DNA of 64,000 nucleotides from an uncultured Dyadobacter sp. (GTDB lineage Bacteria > Bacteroidota > Bacteroidia > Cytophagales > Spirosomataceae), in contig NZ_CAMLSE010000005.1 in NCBI RefSeq assembly GCF_946482605.1, positions 286,094 to 350,093 on the forward strand, given 5' to 3'. Both the position numbers and the translations under genes were made by a program. Under the pieces are notes generated by a model that was given only the letters and a program-made list of their open reading frames with translations, ran no database searches and was not told the DNA's origin. Shown here piece after piece: positions 47,088-56,079 of this stretch. Numbering within the stretch: position 1 is the stretch's first letter; every line of letters begins with the position of its first letter.

Positions 47088-48129
47088 GACAATGTATTGA
47101 TAATAACCCTGTAAGTTGCTCCGAACTGGGTAAATACTTTCCGTTAAACACCACTTTGGTCCTGTGGTCGACGTAGGTAAGCCCATAGGTCAAACCGGTC
47201 TTACTCGTGCGCAGAACGAGCGCTACTCCTTCTGATTTTAGCGTCTCTTGAAGGGCAAACAGATCACCGAAACTAGTGGCGGAAACCGCCTTGTCAATCG
47301 TATTCTTCAAGCGTGCCGAATACTTTTCACGGGCGACTTCGCCTACGAGAAAACGGCTTTGCAATGATTTTAAAGTCGGTTTAAAATGAAAATTACTGGC
47401 TTTGATGGGCACTCCAACGCCTTGTCCGAGCACGTCCAAAGCACGGAACAACAAACCTGCACCTCGTTTAACGCGGGATCCTTCGGCACCCGGATCGGCA
47501 TAGACATTGTACTGTGCAAGAACCGCATTGAACTCAGCGAGCGATGCATAATGGTAGTCTTTCATCACAGCAGCAGGTTAGCTATGGTTTGGTTTGTCTC
47601 TGCACGCCCATACTGTAAGGGAGAAAGCGCCACAGGCTTAAGCTCAAAAACCTGTCGCTTGTGGTCTTCGGCCCACACCAAAGAGTACTCGCTCTCGATC
47701 TCTTTACGGGCAGCCTCCGAGCGGGATTTCCCGATATTGTGAAGATTAATCGCCTTTCCGTTGGCAAGGATACTAGTGGTCAGAATATGCACGTGCTGAT
47801 GAGCCGCATCCCGGTGCTCGTACAGCAGATAGGGCGCGATGCGAAGCCTATCTTATCCAGGTACACGCCTGCAATCTGCGTGAGTGATGCCTTGTCTAGC
47901 TTGTCTTCTGCTGCAAAATTCAGTGAAATATGCAGCGTATTGACTTTCGTCCGACTATTGAGGTCCATCAATTTTTGTAGCCTAGAGCACTTGTCCCGAT
48001 AGCTCAAATCTTCCGCAGCCTCACATAATAACCAGCATCGATGCACTCGGCAACACCGAGTTTGACCTTATTTTCGTTGTAATTGAGCGCCTCCCTGAGA
48101 CACGATCCACTGTGAATTACTGCGACCAT
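47047..48129 (-). pseudogene. Relaxase/mobilisation nuclease, multiply frameshifted
   Basis: From the ATG at 48129 the Bacteroidota relaxase start is clear (MVAVIHSGSCLREALNYNEN). Frame changes are needed near 48022, 47833 and 47570. Between them come 'RLQKLMDLNSRTKVNTLHIS', then (in the next frame) the metal-binding histidine stretch HRDAAHQHVHILTTS, then 'INLHNIGKSRSEAARKEIE'. The C-terminal part 'ASLAEFNAVLAQYNVYADPG' and 'GLTYVDHRTKVVFNGKYL' is still readable. It nicked oriT to start DNA transfer. Now inactive. Its 3' end is cut by the IS fragment. Confidence 0.85.
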
Positions 48130-48469
48130 AACCCTGCCAATTCAGCGATCACCTGCCCGGTATGTTCTACCCGAGACAGCAGCTTTCTGCGGTCCAATTC
48201 ATAGGTAACCAGCCAGTGCTCGAAGTCCTTGATGCGCGAGAGGGCATGTAGTTTTTGACCGCCTGATTGTAGTTTGTGCCTAGGCGTGAGAGCTCGGTGC
48301 GGAGTCCTGCGAGCTGCTCGATGAGCCCGTCCTGCGATGCGTTTCGGGTAGCGACCAGGACAGGTTTACCGAGCAATTTCTTCCTTGCAAAATCACTCAG
48401 ATACCTTTCTGCACTTGCCTTGAAAAGCTTGCTGAGCTCAGCCGATTCCTGACTTGATAGCCTTACATG
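48117..48469 (-). pseudogene. MobC-type mobilisation accessory protein, frameshifted
   Basis: On the minus strand a frame from 48469 reads HVRLSSQESAELSKLF and 'ASAERYLSDFARKKLLGKPV', then 'LRTELSRLGTNYNQAVK', typical MobC. A T-run near 48252-48256 has lost a base; the next frame continues 'LHALSRIKDFEHWLVTYELD' and ends at 48117, overlapping the relaxase start by 13 nt as in intact elements. An in-frame TAG just upstream (48470-48472) shows the start is gone. Confidence 0.78.
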
Positions 48470-48976
48470 CTATAATGTCAATGCGGGCACAATTCGCCGC
48501 GACTATCCATTTAAAAAAAGGACAAAAATAATTTTTTTTTGGAATTTTGTAACTCAATTGATACATTTACCCTCATAGCGGTTCAACTACACAGCGCAAC
48601 AATTAATTCGTTGCGATTAAATTGTTTCCATCATCAAAAAGCTAATCGAACATTTTAAGGATACTTCAGACATTAATTTATGTTTCTTTCCATTGATCGT
48701 AACGTTAATACCTGGAAACAGCAATCGATAGTGGATCATTGTCCGCTGGACTCCAGTTAAACCAATCCTCGACTGATAATCCAAATTATTTGGAGGCATT
48801 ATCTCCTCGCAGCCATTGCCAGATGAACTTTTATAAATCAAAGATGGAACAATTGTGAGTGAAAACGCTACTGGGCCGTCATCCGCAGCACTTACACAAC
48901 AGCTGGGCCAATTGGTGGGTAAATAAGGAAGTCTACAATTGTATTCAATGTATCTATCACTTAATATTTTACAAAC
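48470..48976. other. 507-bp AT-rich stretch with possible gene remnants
   Basis: No intact gene. On the plus strand, after a TAA at 48834-48836, a short frame reads IKDGTIVSENATGPSSAAL and ends 'QQLGQLVGK', which resembles the C-terminus of a thioredoxin-like reductase. On the minus strand, 48617-48841 has an open frame with 'GCEEIMPPNNLDYQSRIG' of unknown origin. Both are weak. The promoter of the peptide gene at 48977 should lie within 48900-48970. Confidence 0.4.
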
Positions 48977-49162
48977 ATGAAGAAGATTAAACTTAACAAT
49001 CTAACAGATCGTCTATCAAGAGACGAAATGAAAAAAATCATGGCTGGCAGCGGAAGCTGTGGTATATGTCATGACGGTAGCGGCATGTCGGCACTATGTT
49101 ACGCTCCATCAGGAACGACCCAATGTAGCTGTAACCTCATTGGAGCTATATGTAATGGCTAA
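48977..49162 (+). CDS. Candidate RiPP precursor peptide, six-cysteine core
   Basis: 61 residues. The leader MKKIKLNNLTDRLSRDEMKK followed by 'IMAGSGS' matches the Bacteroidota leader pattern (K-LNNL...LSR-EMK-I-GG) of double-glycine type, here A23-G24. The core has Cys at 28, 31, 41, 50, 52 and 59 and many Ser, Thr and Gly. It is neutral and small, like a secreted bacteriocin or signal. The next three genes encode two glycosyltransferases and a disulfide-forming enzyme on the same strand, so Cys pairing and glycosylation of Ser, Thr or Cys are likely (inference). Confidence 0.75.
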   Translation: MKKIKLNNLTDRLSRDEMKKIMAGSGSCGICHDGSGMSALCYAPSGTTQCSCNLIGAICNG

Positions 49163-49209
49163 TAGTAGGCGGGGAACACATTTCCCCGCCTGCCTAACTG
49201 CGGCCATTG

Positions 49210-50481
49210 ATGTTCCCGATCCCTACCTTTATTATCAATCTCAGGCACAGGACTGACAGGAAAACTCACGTCCTGTCGGAATTCGCAGGCAGGGCCGAAT
49301 TCTCGGTTAAAATTGTTGAAGCAATAAGCCATCCAACAGGTGCACTGGGGCTTTGGTCGACAATTACTGACATTATTAAGTTAAACTGCGAAATAGAATC
49401 TCAGTTCATAATTCTTTGCGAGGATGATCACAAATTTACGGAACACTACCATCCCGACACGCTCCTTTTTAATATACGTATAGCACGAGAGCTTGGTATT
49501 AATTTAGTGGCCGGCGGGGTCAGCTGGCTTAGGAGTACTTTTAGTATAAGCAGCCAACTCTATTGGACCGAAAGCTTTACTGGACTTCAATTCACAATCA
49601 TTCATAAAAGCTTATTTTCTCGGATTTTAGAAAGTTCTTTTTCTGAGCACGATGCAGCGGATTTAAAACTTTCTTCGCTTACAACCAGAAAAGCTTTCAT
49701 TTACCCATTCATATCCATCCAAAGCGATTTTGGATATTCGGACGTGACTATCAGGAATAACAAGCCAGGTAAAGTAATTGAGCTCTTTGCCGACAGCAGC
49801 CAGGCAATAAACTATATGTTACGGGGTGAAGCCTATTATATCAGCGCAATGAAACGCTTTTCTGATGTAGAAAATTCAGCACTATCCGATCTAACACTAT
49901 CTTACTACATTGTCGATAACTCTGCTGAATCTGCTATGAGTTCTAATTCGACAATAGAAAAGAATATAAGTGTATATTTTATTCAATCAAAAATAGAGGA
50001 GGCTACAAATAATTTCCAAGATTTATTAAAACGCTGTGTAAAAATGGCAGAGAAAAGTGACGACGATGTCTTCATTTTCTCGGAAAATAATCAGGTTAAA
50101 TTATTCAATGAAAACACCTTAACCCTTTTTAGGCAAATATTGCTAGCGGATTCCATTGGCGTCGATGTGCTCATTGGAAACGCTATCGGCTTCGATCATG
50201 CGGTTCCAATTAACGATTATCTATTCTGGATAAGTAACTTCAGTTCATTTGACTATTTGATCATCTTTCGAAGTCTGTACTCATGTATTTTGAATGAGCT
50301 AAAAACTGACGATGATTTTAATCTAGGCCTATCTCAATTGTCCACGAATAAAATGGGAATATGGCTTAATACAAAACAAAGCATTATTATAAATGAAGAA
50401 CTAACTGCGATTGACAGAATAAGCGCCGGCGCTCGAATTCAAAATATGCGCTCCTGCCTATCACTTCGAAAAATCACTTAG
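49210..50481 (+). CDS. Tandem GT25-like glycosyltransferase, second domain degenerate
   Basis: 423 residues from the ATG at 49210, preferred to TTG at 49207. The N-terminus 'TFIINLRHRTDRKTHVLSEF' is the opening of GT25 (LPS/procollagen type) transferases. The acidic motif is Cys70-E71-D72-D73-H74. Residues ~205-415 repeat the fold: 'DDVFIFSENNQVKLF' stands where the first copy has 'QFIILCEDDHKFT', and 'YLIIFRSLYSCIL' where it has 'FTIIHKSLFSRIL'. In copy 2 the motif is E292-N-N-Q295, so metal binding is probably lost. No signal peptide. The acceptor is probably the peptide 48 bp upstream. Confidence 0.72.
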   Translation: MFPIPTFIINLRHRTDRKTHVLSEFAGRAEFSVKIVEAISHPTGALGLWSTITDIIKLNCEIESQFIILCEDDHKFTEHYHPDTLLFNIRIARELGINLVAGGVSWLRSTFSISSQLYWTESFTGLQFTIIHKSLFSRILESSFSEHDAADLKLSSLTTRKAFIYPFISIQSDFGYSDVTIRNNKPGKVIELFADSSQAINYMLRGEAYYISAMKRFSDVENSALSDLTLSYYIVDNSAESAMSSNSTIEKNISVYFIQSKIEEATNNFQDLLKRCVKMAEKSDDDVFIFSENNQVKLFNENTLTLFRQILLADSIGVDVLIGNAIGFDHAVPINDYLFWISNFSSFDYLIIFRSLYSCILNELKTDDDFNLGLSQLSTNKMGIWLNTKQSIIINEELTAIDRISAGARIQNMRSCLSLRKIT

Positions 50482-50516
50482 CTAGTGCCATAGTTAACTA
50501 AACCTATCTTAATTAT

Positions 50517-52142
50517 ATGTTGGGATCAATATTCTATACTAACGAACCCCTTGTTAATGTAACTCAACAAATCTGTAAGCAGCTGAATCTAAGAATTACA
50601 AACGATACAGTTCGGGATACGATTCTATCTCATCCGGATTATCCTAGCTTGCTAAGCGTAAGCGACTCTTTAAACAAATGGAACATTGACAACGCGGCGA
50701 TAAGAATATCTGCCCTGGATATAGACACCCTACCCGAGCCATTTATCGGTTATGCGGGCGGCGAGCTAAAAGTCGTGACAAAGCTTGAAGCTAATAATAT
50801 CCACTATCTTGACTCCTCAGGCAAAAAAAAAATCGAGGATCGTGCTACTTTTCTTAGCCAATGGCAAGATGTTGCCTTGCTGACAGAAATTTCCGATAAA
50901 TCAGGCGACGAAAACTACTTTGCTAAGAAGAAAAAGCAATCTCGAAAATACATTGCTTATATAAGTGCTGCGACGTTGACGGTTTTGTGGACCATATTTG
51001 CTTCTATGTTGTTTGGACTAGATCATTCCCTACTCTTATCCTCTCAATATATACTCGCCTTAATAATTAAGTTGGCTGGAATAGTGGTAACGGCGTTGTT
51101 GATCTGGCTTGAAGTCGACAAATACAATTCGGCATTAAAAACCCTCTGCTCAGGTGTGGGTTCAAAAAGTGATTGTAACGCTGTCCTCAATTCCACACAG
51201 GCAAAACTTTTTAACTGGTTAAGTTGGAGCGAGGTCGGACTGTTTTATTTCACTGGAGGATGGATTTATATGCTGCTATTTCCTTCACAAATGATACTTG
51301 TGATTTGGCTAAATATTTTAGTCCTTCCGTTTATCGCATATTCACTTTTCTATCAATACTTTGTCATTAAACAGTGGTGCCCGCTTTGCCTCTCGGTGCA
51401 AGGACTGCTATTTCTTGAATTTGTAGTCTCAGTAAGTTTGGGTTCGACAAATTTAGTGGATGATTTAGTGAACACATTGCCATCTACTTTGGTAAGTATT
51501 AAAGAAGTGGGGCAATTGTTGTTTATTTATCTCTTAGCCCCCGTGCTATGGTTTATGATCAAACCAATTCTATTAAAATCATTAAAAAGCGACTCAATCA
51601 AATTTGAGTTGAATCGAATCAAGTCAAACCCGCACATTTTTGACTTTATCCTTTCCACACAAAAAGTCGCGACCGGCATCAATGATAGTCTTGGAATCAT
51701 TTTGGGTAATCCCGATGCAAAAAATACTGTTGTCAAGGTTTGCAATCCATATTGCGATCCTTGCTCTAACGCGCATCCCGACATCAAGGAATTGTTAGCA
51801 AGTAGTGATAATGTAAGAGTACAGATCATATATAATACATCCTATTCAAATTATGACATAGGTATGAACCCCGTCAGGCATTTTCTTGCCCTTTACCGAA
51901 AGGGGAAAGCCAGAGAGGTGAAACCTGCATTGGACGATTGGTACTTGAACAAAAATAAGGATTACAGTAAGTTCGCCAGCAGATTTCCAATTGAAACACC
52001 GCTTACAGATCAGGATGATTATCTCAAAGCAATGCATTCCTGGACAGAGCTTAATCAGGTCACCTTTACGCCGACATATTTTTTCAATGGAAGACAACTA
52101 CCTTCCCAGTTCGGTTTAAAAGATTTGACATACTTTGTCTAG
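50517..52142 (+). CDS. VKOR-thioredoxin fusion with N-terminal C39-like domain
   Basis: 541 residues. Residues ~8-125 are C39-peptidase-like ('ILSHPDYPSLLSVSDSLNKW') but the positions expected for the catalytic Cys and His are not Cys and His, so it is probably a peptide-binding domain. Residues ~145-350 form a VKOR with about five membrane helices, loop cysteines C211 and C220 and active site C288-P-L-C291. Residues ~380-540 form a DsbA-like thioredoxin with C413-D-P-C416. Together they make and pass on disulfides, using quinone. The natural client is the six-Cys peptide at 48977. Such fusions are common in Bacteroidota peptide clusters. Confidence 0.85.
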   Translation: MLGSIFYTNEPLVNVTQQICKQLNLRITNDTVRDTILSHPDYPSLLSVSDSLNKWNIDNAAIRISALDIDTLPEPFIGYAGGELKVVTKLEANNIHYLDSSGKKKIEDRATFLSQWQDVALLTEISDKSGDENYFAKKKKQSRKYIAYISAATLTVLWTIFASMLFGLDHSLLLSSQYILALIIKLAGIVVTALLIWLEVDKYNSALKTLCSGVGSKSDCNAVLNSTQAKLFNWLSWSEVGLFYFTGGWIYMLLFPSQMILVIWLNILVLPFIAYSLFYQYFVIKQWCPLCLSVQGLLFLEFVVSVSLGSTNLVDDLVNTLPSTLVSIKEVGQLLFIYLLAPVLWFMIKPILLKSLKSDSIKFELNRIKSNPHIFDFILSTQKVATGINDSLGIILGNPDAKNTVVKVCNPYCDPCSNAHPDIKELLASSDNVRVQIIYNTSYSNYDIGMNPVRHFLALYRKGKAREVKPALDDWYLNKNKDYSKFASRFPIETPLTDQDDYLKAMHSWTELNQVTFTPTYFFNGRQLPSQFGLKDLTYFV

Positions 52143-52177
52143 GGGCCAATTCTAGAAGGTTTCCCACAGGTCAACTA

Positions 52178-53014
52178 TTGATCAAACCAGTTCGAAGTGG
52201 CTATGGAAAAGCCAAAAAACGCAAATTTGACGCTATGGTCAACAAGTACGCCTCACTAAAATCGACTAATGTTGATATTATTATTTTGAGTTGCGGAAGC
52301 TCTGATGAATTACGTGCAGTTACCAATAATGCTATCCAATCGCTTCGATCATCCGAAATTTCGGAAACAGTAAACTTCAACATATTGGTTATAGAATCGC
52401 ATAAAGAAATTAAGCCGTACCAATATCCCGGTTCGCGAACAATTTATCCTAAAGCTAAGTTTGGGTTTCACCGCTATGTGAATATTGGAATCAAATCGAC
52501 AAAAAGTGAGTACGTATGTGTTTGCAATAACGACTTAATTTTTGAGAGACATTGGGCGTCTAAAATGCTTGAGCAGTTTTCAAAAGATGACACGCTTCTC
52601 AGTGCGTCACCGTATTGCCCAATTACCCATCCTTTTTTCGAGATCTCCTCACCAACTGATGTGGTCTATGGTTACGAAGTCCGCAAACATATTGCCGGCT
52701 GGTGCCTTTTCGTCAAACGGGACTTGCTTTCAAAAATAGGCCTGTTCGACCCTCAGTATAGATTCTGGTATGCTGACAACGATTTTGCAAATACTTTGCA
52801 AAAAAACTCAGTAAAGCATGGGTTGGTCCTAACCTCACATGTTAGACATTTAGGCAGTGCGACTCTCGAAACTATCGATCTTCGAGATCAATACAAATTG
52901 ACCGTTGCTGAGAGGTTTTATTTTGAGCACAAGTGGTTAGGACGATCTTATAATTCCTATCGATATCACAGGAGGAAACTCCATAAGCATATTAACAACG
53001 CAGAAATAGAATAA
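52178..53014 (+). CDS. GT2-family glycosyltransferase
   Basis: 278 residues. The GT-A fold is marked by 'NVDIIILSCGSSDELRAVTN', the metal motif region 'YVCVCNNDLIFERHW' (NND in place of DxD) and 'GWCLFVKRDLLSKIGLFD' with 'FWYADNDFANTL' as base. A gene start TTG/ATG choice is not a problem: MIKPVRSG at 52178. It follows the VKOR gene by 35 bp. In glycocin systems a GT2 enzyme (SunS type) modifies Cys or Ser; this protein could do the same or elongate a glycan begun by the GT25 enzyme. Confidence 0.82.
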   Translation: MIKPVRSGYGKAKKRKFDAMVNKYASLKSTNVDIIILSCGSSDELRAVTNNAIQSLRSSEISETVNFNILVIESHKEIKPYQYPGSRTIYPKAKFGFHRYVNIGIKSTKSEYVCVCNNDLIFERHWASKMLEQFSKDDTLLSASPYCPITHPFFEISSPTDVVYGYEVRKHIAGWCLFVKRDLLSKIGLFDPQYRFWYADNDFANTLQKNSVKHGLVLTSHVRHLGSATLETIDLRDQYKLTVAERFYFEHKWLGRSYNSYRYHRRKLHKHINNAEIE

Positions 53015-53230
53015 CGAGACACTATCGTGGAACTGCTAAATGCTGGGTATCGATCTCCCATCTTGACTATATATCGCGAAAATTTTGCGCGCTCATGTTA
53101 TTTCGTTCAAACAGCCCTGATCGAATCCGAAATAACAGTTGTTATCCACCTCGCTTAACCATGGCGAACAATCTTTCTGCTAAACTGCGCTCCCTAGTAA
53201 CGATGTCTGCCCTTCCGGTTAGTCCGTTCC

Positions 53231-53482
53231 TATAAGGGATATGACGAGCAGCAAATCATTGAACTGATAACATCACTACCCACTCAAATCAAAGGAACCG
53301 TTATGAGCACGTTGGATATTTTTGTAGAGAAAGGTCGTAAGGAGGGTGATCAGAAAAGAACCGAGAATGCTGTACGAAACCTGGTCAAGCAATCTTTACT
53401 ATCTGATAATCAGATCGCTTCGGCAATGGAGGTGACGGTAAATTACGTTGCTGATATACGCCGCATAATCAGAGAAGCATAA
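53231..53482 (+). pseudogene. C-terminal remnant of an Rpn-family (PD-(D/E)XK) nuclease
   Basis: An open frame reads 'DEQQIIELITSLPTQIKGTV', 'STLDIFVEKGRKEGDQKR' and 'LSDNQIASAMEVTVNYVADI', ending in TAA at 53480-53482. This is the linker and C-terminal helix bundle of Rpn recombination-promoting nucleases. The nuclease domain is missing. The rest of 53015-53675 shows no gene. Confidence 0.6.
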
Positions 53483-53675
53483 AAACATACCGGCCCTGCT
53501 GCACCTATACGACACAGTTGTTTTGAAAGTGACAGGGCGTCATCTATACATTACCGGTCATTTCGTCATCACGCAGGAATTGTTCAAGTAAACTGGGATA
53601 AATATATCTGATGGTGGTACTTGAGTGAGTTGGTCCTCATCCGTCAAAGGGCAACTCGATATCCCTTTTGTAAGG

Positions 53676-55187
53676 CTACTCTTTTTGCGGGATTAAGTCT
53701 ACCAATGCTCGCACGGCTCCTTTGTTTTTCGGATTGAGTTCCAAAGCTCTACGGTACATTAGAATGGCTTCTTGTCGACGCCCGACTACTTTTAGTCCTT
53801 CCGCATAACTATCATAAACGTTCGAGCTGCCGGGATACAAAACCGTATTTAATCGCAAAACCTCCAAACCCGCTTTTTGATAACCATTATAGAACATTTG
53901 CAGCCCCAGCAGGTTCATCTCTCTCTCGTTTAGATAATAGTGGGTCGTATCGTTATTATAGACGTTGATTTTTTCCAGTGCCGACTCGGCATCGAACTTA
54001 ATCAGCGTCCGGGCATACAGGTTCGCCAGAGATTGTTTGTCAGCAATTAAGGAACCGCCGTTTAATAACTTAAACAAATTAACCCCAATGCCATGAGTGC
54101 CGCGGTGGGTTACGTTATTGAGCAGGATTACCGTTTGATCTTTAGTGATATTACGTAAAAACAATGTAACGGCTCCGGGCATACCGCCGCTGTGGAAAAC
54201 CACTTTGCCAGAGGTCGTATCTTTTAGTATCATCCACCCCAGCCCATAATAACAAGAAGTGTTCCCCCAACCCGCGCTGGCCAGCTCCTGATTACTGAGC
54301 CGAGTTGGCCTGAATGTCTCTTGTAATGTGGAACTGTTGAGCAACTTAGAGCTATACAGTGCCCGGTCAAATAAGAGCAAATCGCCGGTCGTACTCACCA
54401 CATTTGATGGCCCAAGTATTCCGCCCAGATTATGCAGCTCAATACGATTTCGTGGCAGTGAATCGATTCGATGCCGAAGCCAGGGGGCGTAGTTAGGGTA
54501 ATCGTAGCCTTTCACCCGATGTGCGTCGGCAACTTTCAGGAGCGGGCTGCTGGCATAGGTATGTTTCATACCGGTGGGCTGAAAAATGTACCTGGTCAGA
54601 TAGGATGGAAATGGCAGGCCACTCACCTTTTCCACGATCAAAGCCAGCAAACCGTATCCGCTATTGGAATAGCTCCACTTTTCTCCGGGATTAAACCTTA
54701 CCGCATCATCCGACTGATTTATGGCCGGAACTAAATCAGCGATCGTAAATATCTTACTGGTGTCGGTCGCGTAAGGTTTCTCCAACATCTGGAAATCAGC
54801 TAATCCGGAAGTATGAGAAAGCAAATGTCGGATGGTTATCTGTGGATACCTGAACATGGGGAGGTATTTTTTTACCGGATCATCCAGCCTGAGCTTTCCC
54901 TTTTGTTTCAATTGTAGGATGGCTACTGAGGTGAATAACTTAGAGACAGAGGCTAATTCAAAGGCTGATTGCTCATCCAACGGCACTCTGTTGGGGACAT
55001 CCGCTAGACCGAGCGATTTCTGATAGAATATGGCTCCTTTTTGGGCGATTAGGATATTGCCAGACAGTTCCGAATTTGCAAAATGCCAGTCTACTAAACT
55101 ATCAATGTGTAGAAGACGTGACTGGGCACAGAGCATATTGGTAAAACTGAAACAAGTTACCATCAACAGAATAATGAGTGTTTTCAT
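53676..55187 (-). CDS. Serine hydrolase (class C beta-lactamase/DD-peptidase fold) with C-terminal TPR
   Basis: 503 residues from the ATG at 55187 (MKTLIILLMVTCFSF), a signal peptide; the frame extends upstream to 55286 without one. The catalytic motifs are 'ASVSKLFTS' (SxxK), 'YSNSGYG' (YxN) and 'HSGGMPG' (HxG). The last ~90 residues contain a TPR-like repeat ('EAILMYRRALELNPKNKGAV'). The family includes esterases, D-amino-acid peptidases and beta-lactamases. Real drug resistance is not predictable. A 344-bp gap (55188-55531) beyond its start shows nothing. Confidence 0.88.
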   Translation of the reverse strand: MKTLIILLMVTCFSFTNMLCAQSRLLHIDSLVDWHFANSELSGNILIAQKGAIFYQKSLGLADVPNRVPLDEQSAFELASVSKLFTSVAILQLKQKGKLRLDDPVKKYLPMFRYPQITIRHLLSHTSGLADFQMLEKPYATDTSKIFTIADLVPAINQSDDAVRFNPGEKWSYSNSGYGLLALIVEKVSGLPFPSYLTRYIFQPTGMKHTYASSPLLKVADAHRVKGYDYPNYAPWLRHRIDSLPRNRIELHNLGGILGPSNVVSTTGDLLLFDRALYSSKLLNSSTLQETFRPTRLSNQELASAGWGNTSCYYGLGWMILKDTTSGKVVFHSGGMPGAVTLFLRNITKDQTVILLNNVTHRGTHGIGVNLFKLLNGGSLIADKQSLANLYARTLIKFDAESALEKINVYNNDTTHYYLNEREMNLLGLQMFYNGYQKAGLEVLRLNTVLYPGSSNVYDSYAEGLKVVGRRQEAILMYRRALELNPKNKGAVRALVDLIPQKE

Positions 55188-55531
55188 CAGGTATTTATAA
55201 GGTAGGAAATATTTCTTACGTAACAAGGAAATACTCATGCCATTCTCAAAAACATGGCTAAAATTGCCTGTAAGACCGCTCAACAACTGACTGTTGTCCG
55301 GATTTCAACAGGTTGTGTTCGTTTTTGAACGGCTAGTAAGAGTTTAAATAGGTGTTTAGCGTTATCCATCTTTGATGACGGCTAACATACCTGGGGAACT
55401 GTGCGATCCTATTCTAGATCGACCATAGCGCATGCGCCCCGCAATTTATCAACCCAGCAAATGGCATACTACTTGACGCTTAGTTTCATCATTCACATAC
55501 GAGTCTCCCCGGAGCAGCGAATCAATCGCCT

Positions 55532-55867
55532 TTATATGTTCTGACACATTGGAATTATCAGGTAAAAGGCCATGCACCCCCTGCTGAGCAGGTAAATCAC
55601 ATCATAAGGCGAAAAGTCGAAATCACCGTAGATAAGAAGCGGTATTTTACTAGACACAGATCTGATTTCCGAGATTACACCTAAGTCTGGCTTCTTTGGT
55701 GGTGAAACCACATATGCGGTCAGGGCTATACGATTAATCAGCACTAGACCCAAAGCATTCTCTGGCCTGACAACGTCAATATTGGCCTGCTTTAAATGTC
55801 TCGAAATAATGGAACGAACCTGATTTAAGGCGTCTGTCGTCTCACCCACAATTAGAATATTTCCCAT
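55532..55867 (-). CDS. Degenerate receiver-like protein
   Basis: About 111 residues from the ATG at 55867 (MGNILIVGETTD). The beta1 start and late part 'SSKIPLLIYGDFDFSPYDVI' followed by 'LLSRGCMAFYL' resemble a response-regulator receiver. The Asp that would be phosphorylated is not evident in 'TAYVVSPPKKPDLG'. No output domain. It is divergent from a true receiver protein at 56080, so the two may be an interacting pair. Function unknown; low certainty. Confidence 0.5.
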   Translation of the reverse strand: MGNILIVGETTDALNQVRSIISRHLKQANIDVVRPENALGLVLINRIALTAYVVSPPKKPDLGVISEIRSVSSKIPLLIYGDFDFSPYDVIYLLSRGCMAFYLIIPMCQNI

Positions 55868-56079
55868 CGTCAACTCACTAATCTGCACGATCCTAACTAA
55901 TAATCTACGGAACAACATCACACAAAACAAGTTAACAGGTCGGAAGATAGTCAGTGTCTTAGAGCCGTATTAGATAAGTCAGGGTCAAGACCTACCGAAA
56001 GTAAGAATTTATGGTTCGCGGAAACTATCTGCTTTACGTCTAGCTTATCAAGGCAAACCTTTTACGTAACCGGTATTGG

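Noticed and set aside
48617..48841. Minus-strand frame of 74 codons, perhaps a metalloprotease fragment ('PPNNLDYQ' compared with NNLMDY)
   Set aside because: The Met of the Met-turn is missing and no HExxH motif is found; too weak to call.
50517..50900. C39 peptidase activity for the N-terminal domain of the VKOR protein
   Set aside because: Catalytic Cys and His positions are not conserved, so I call it C39-like but inactive.
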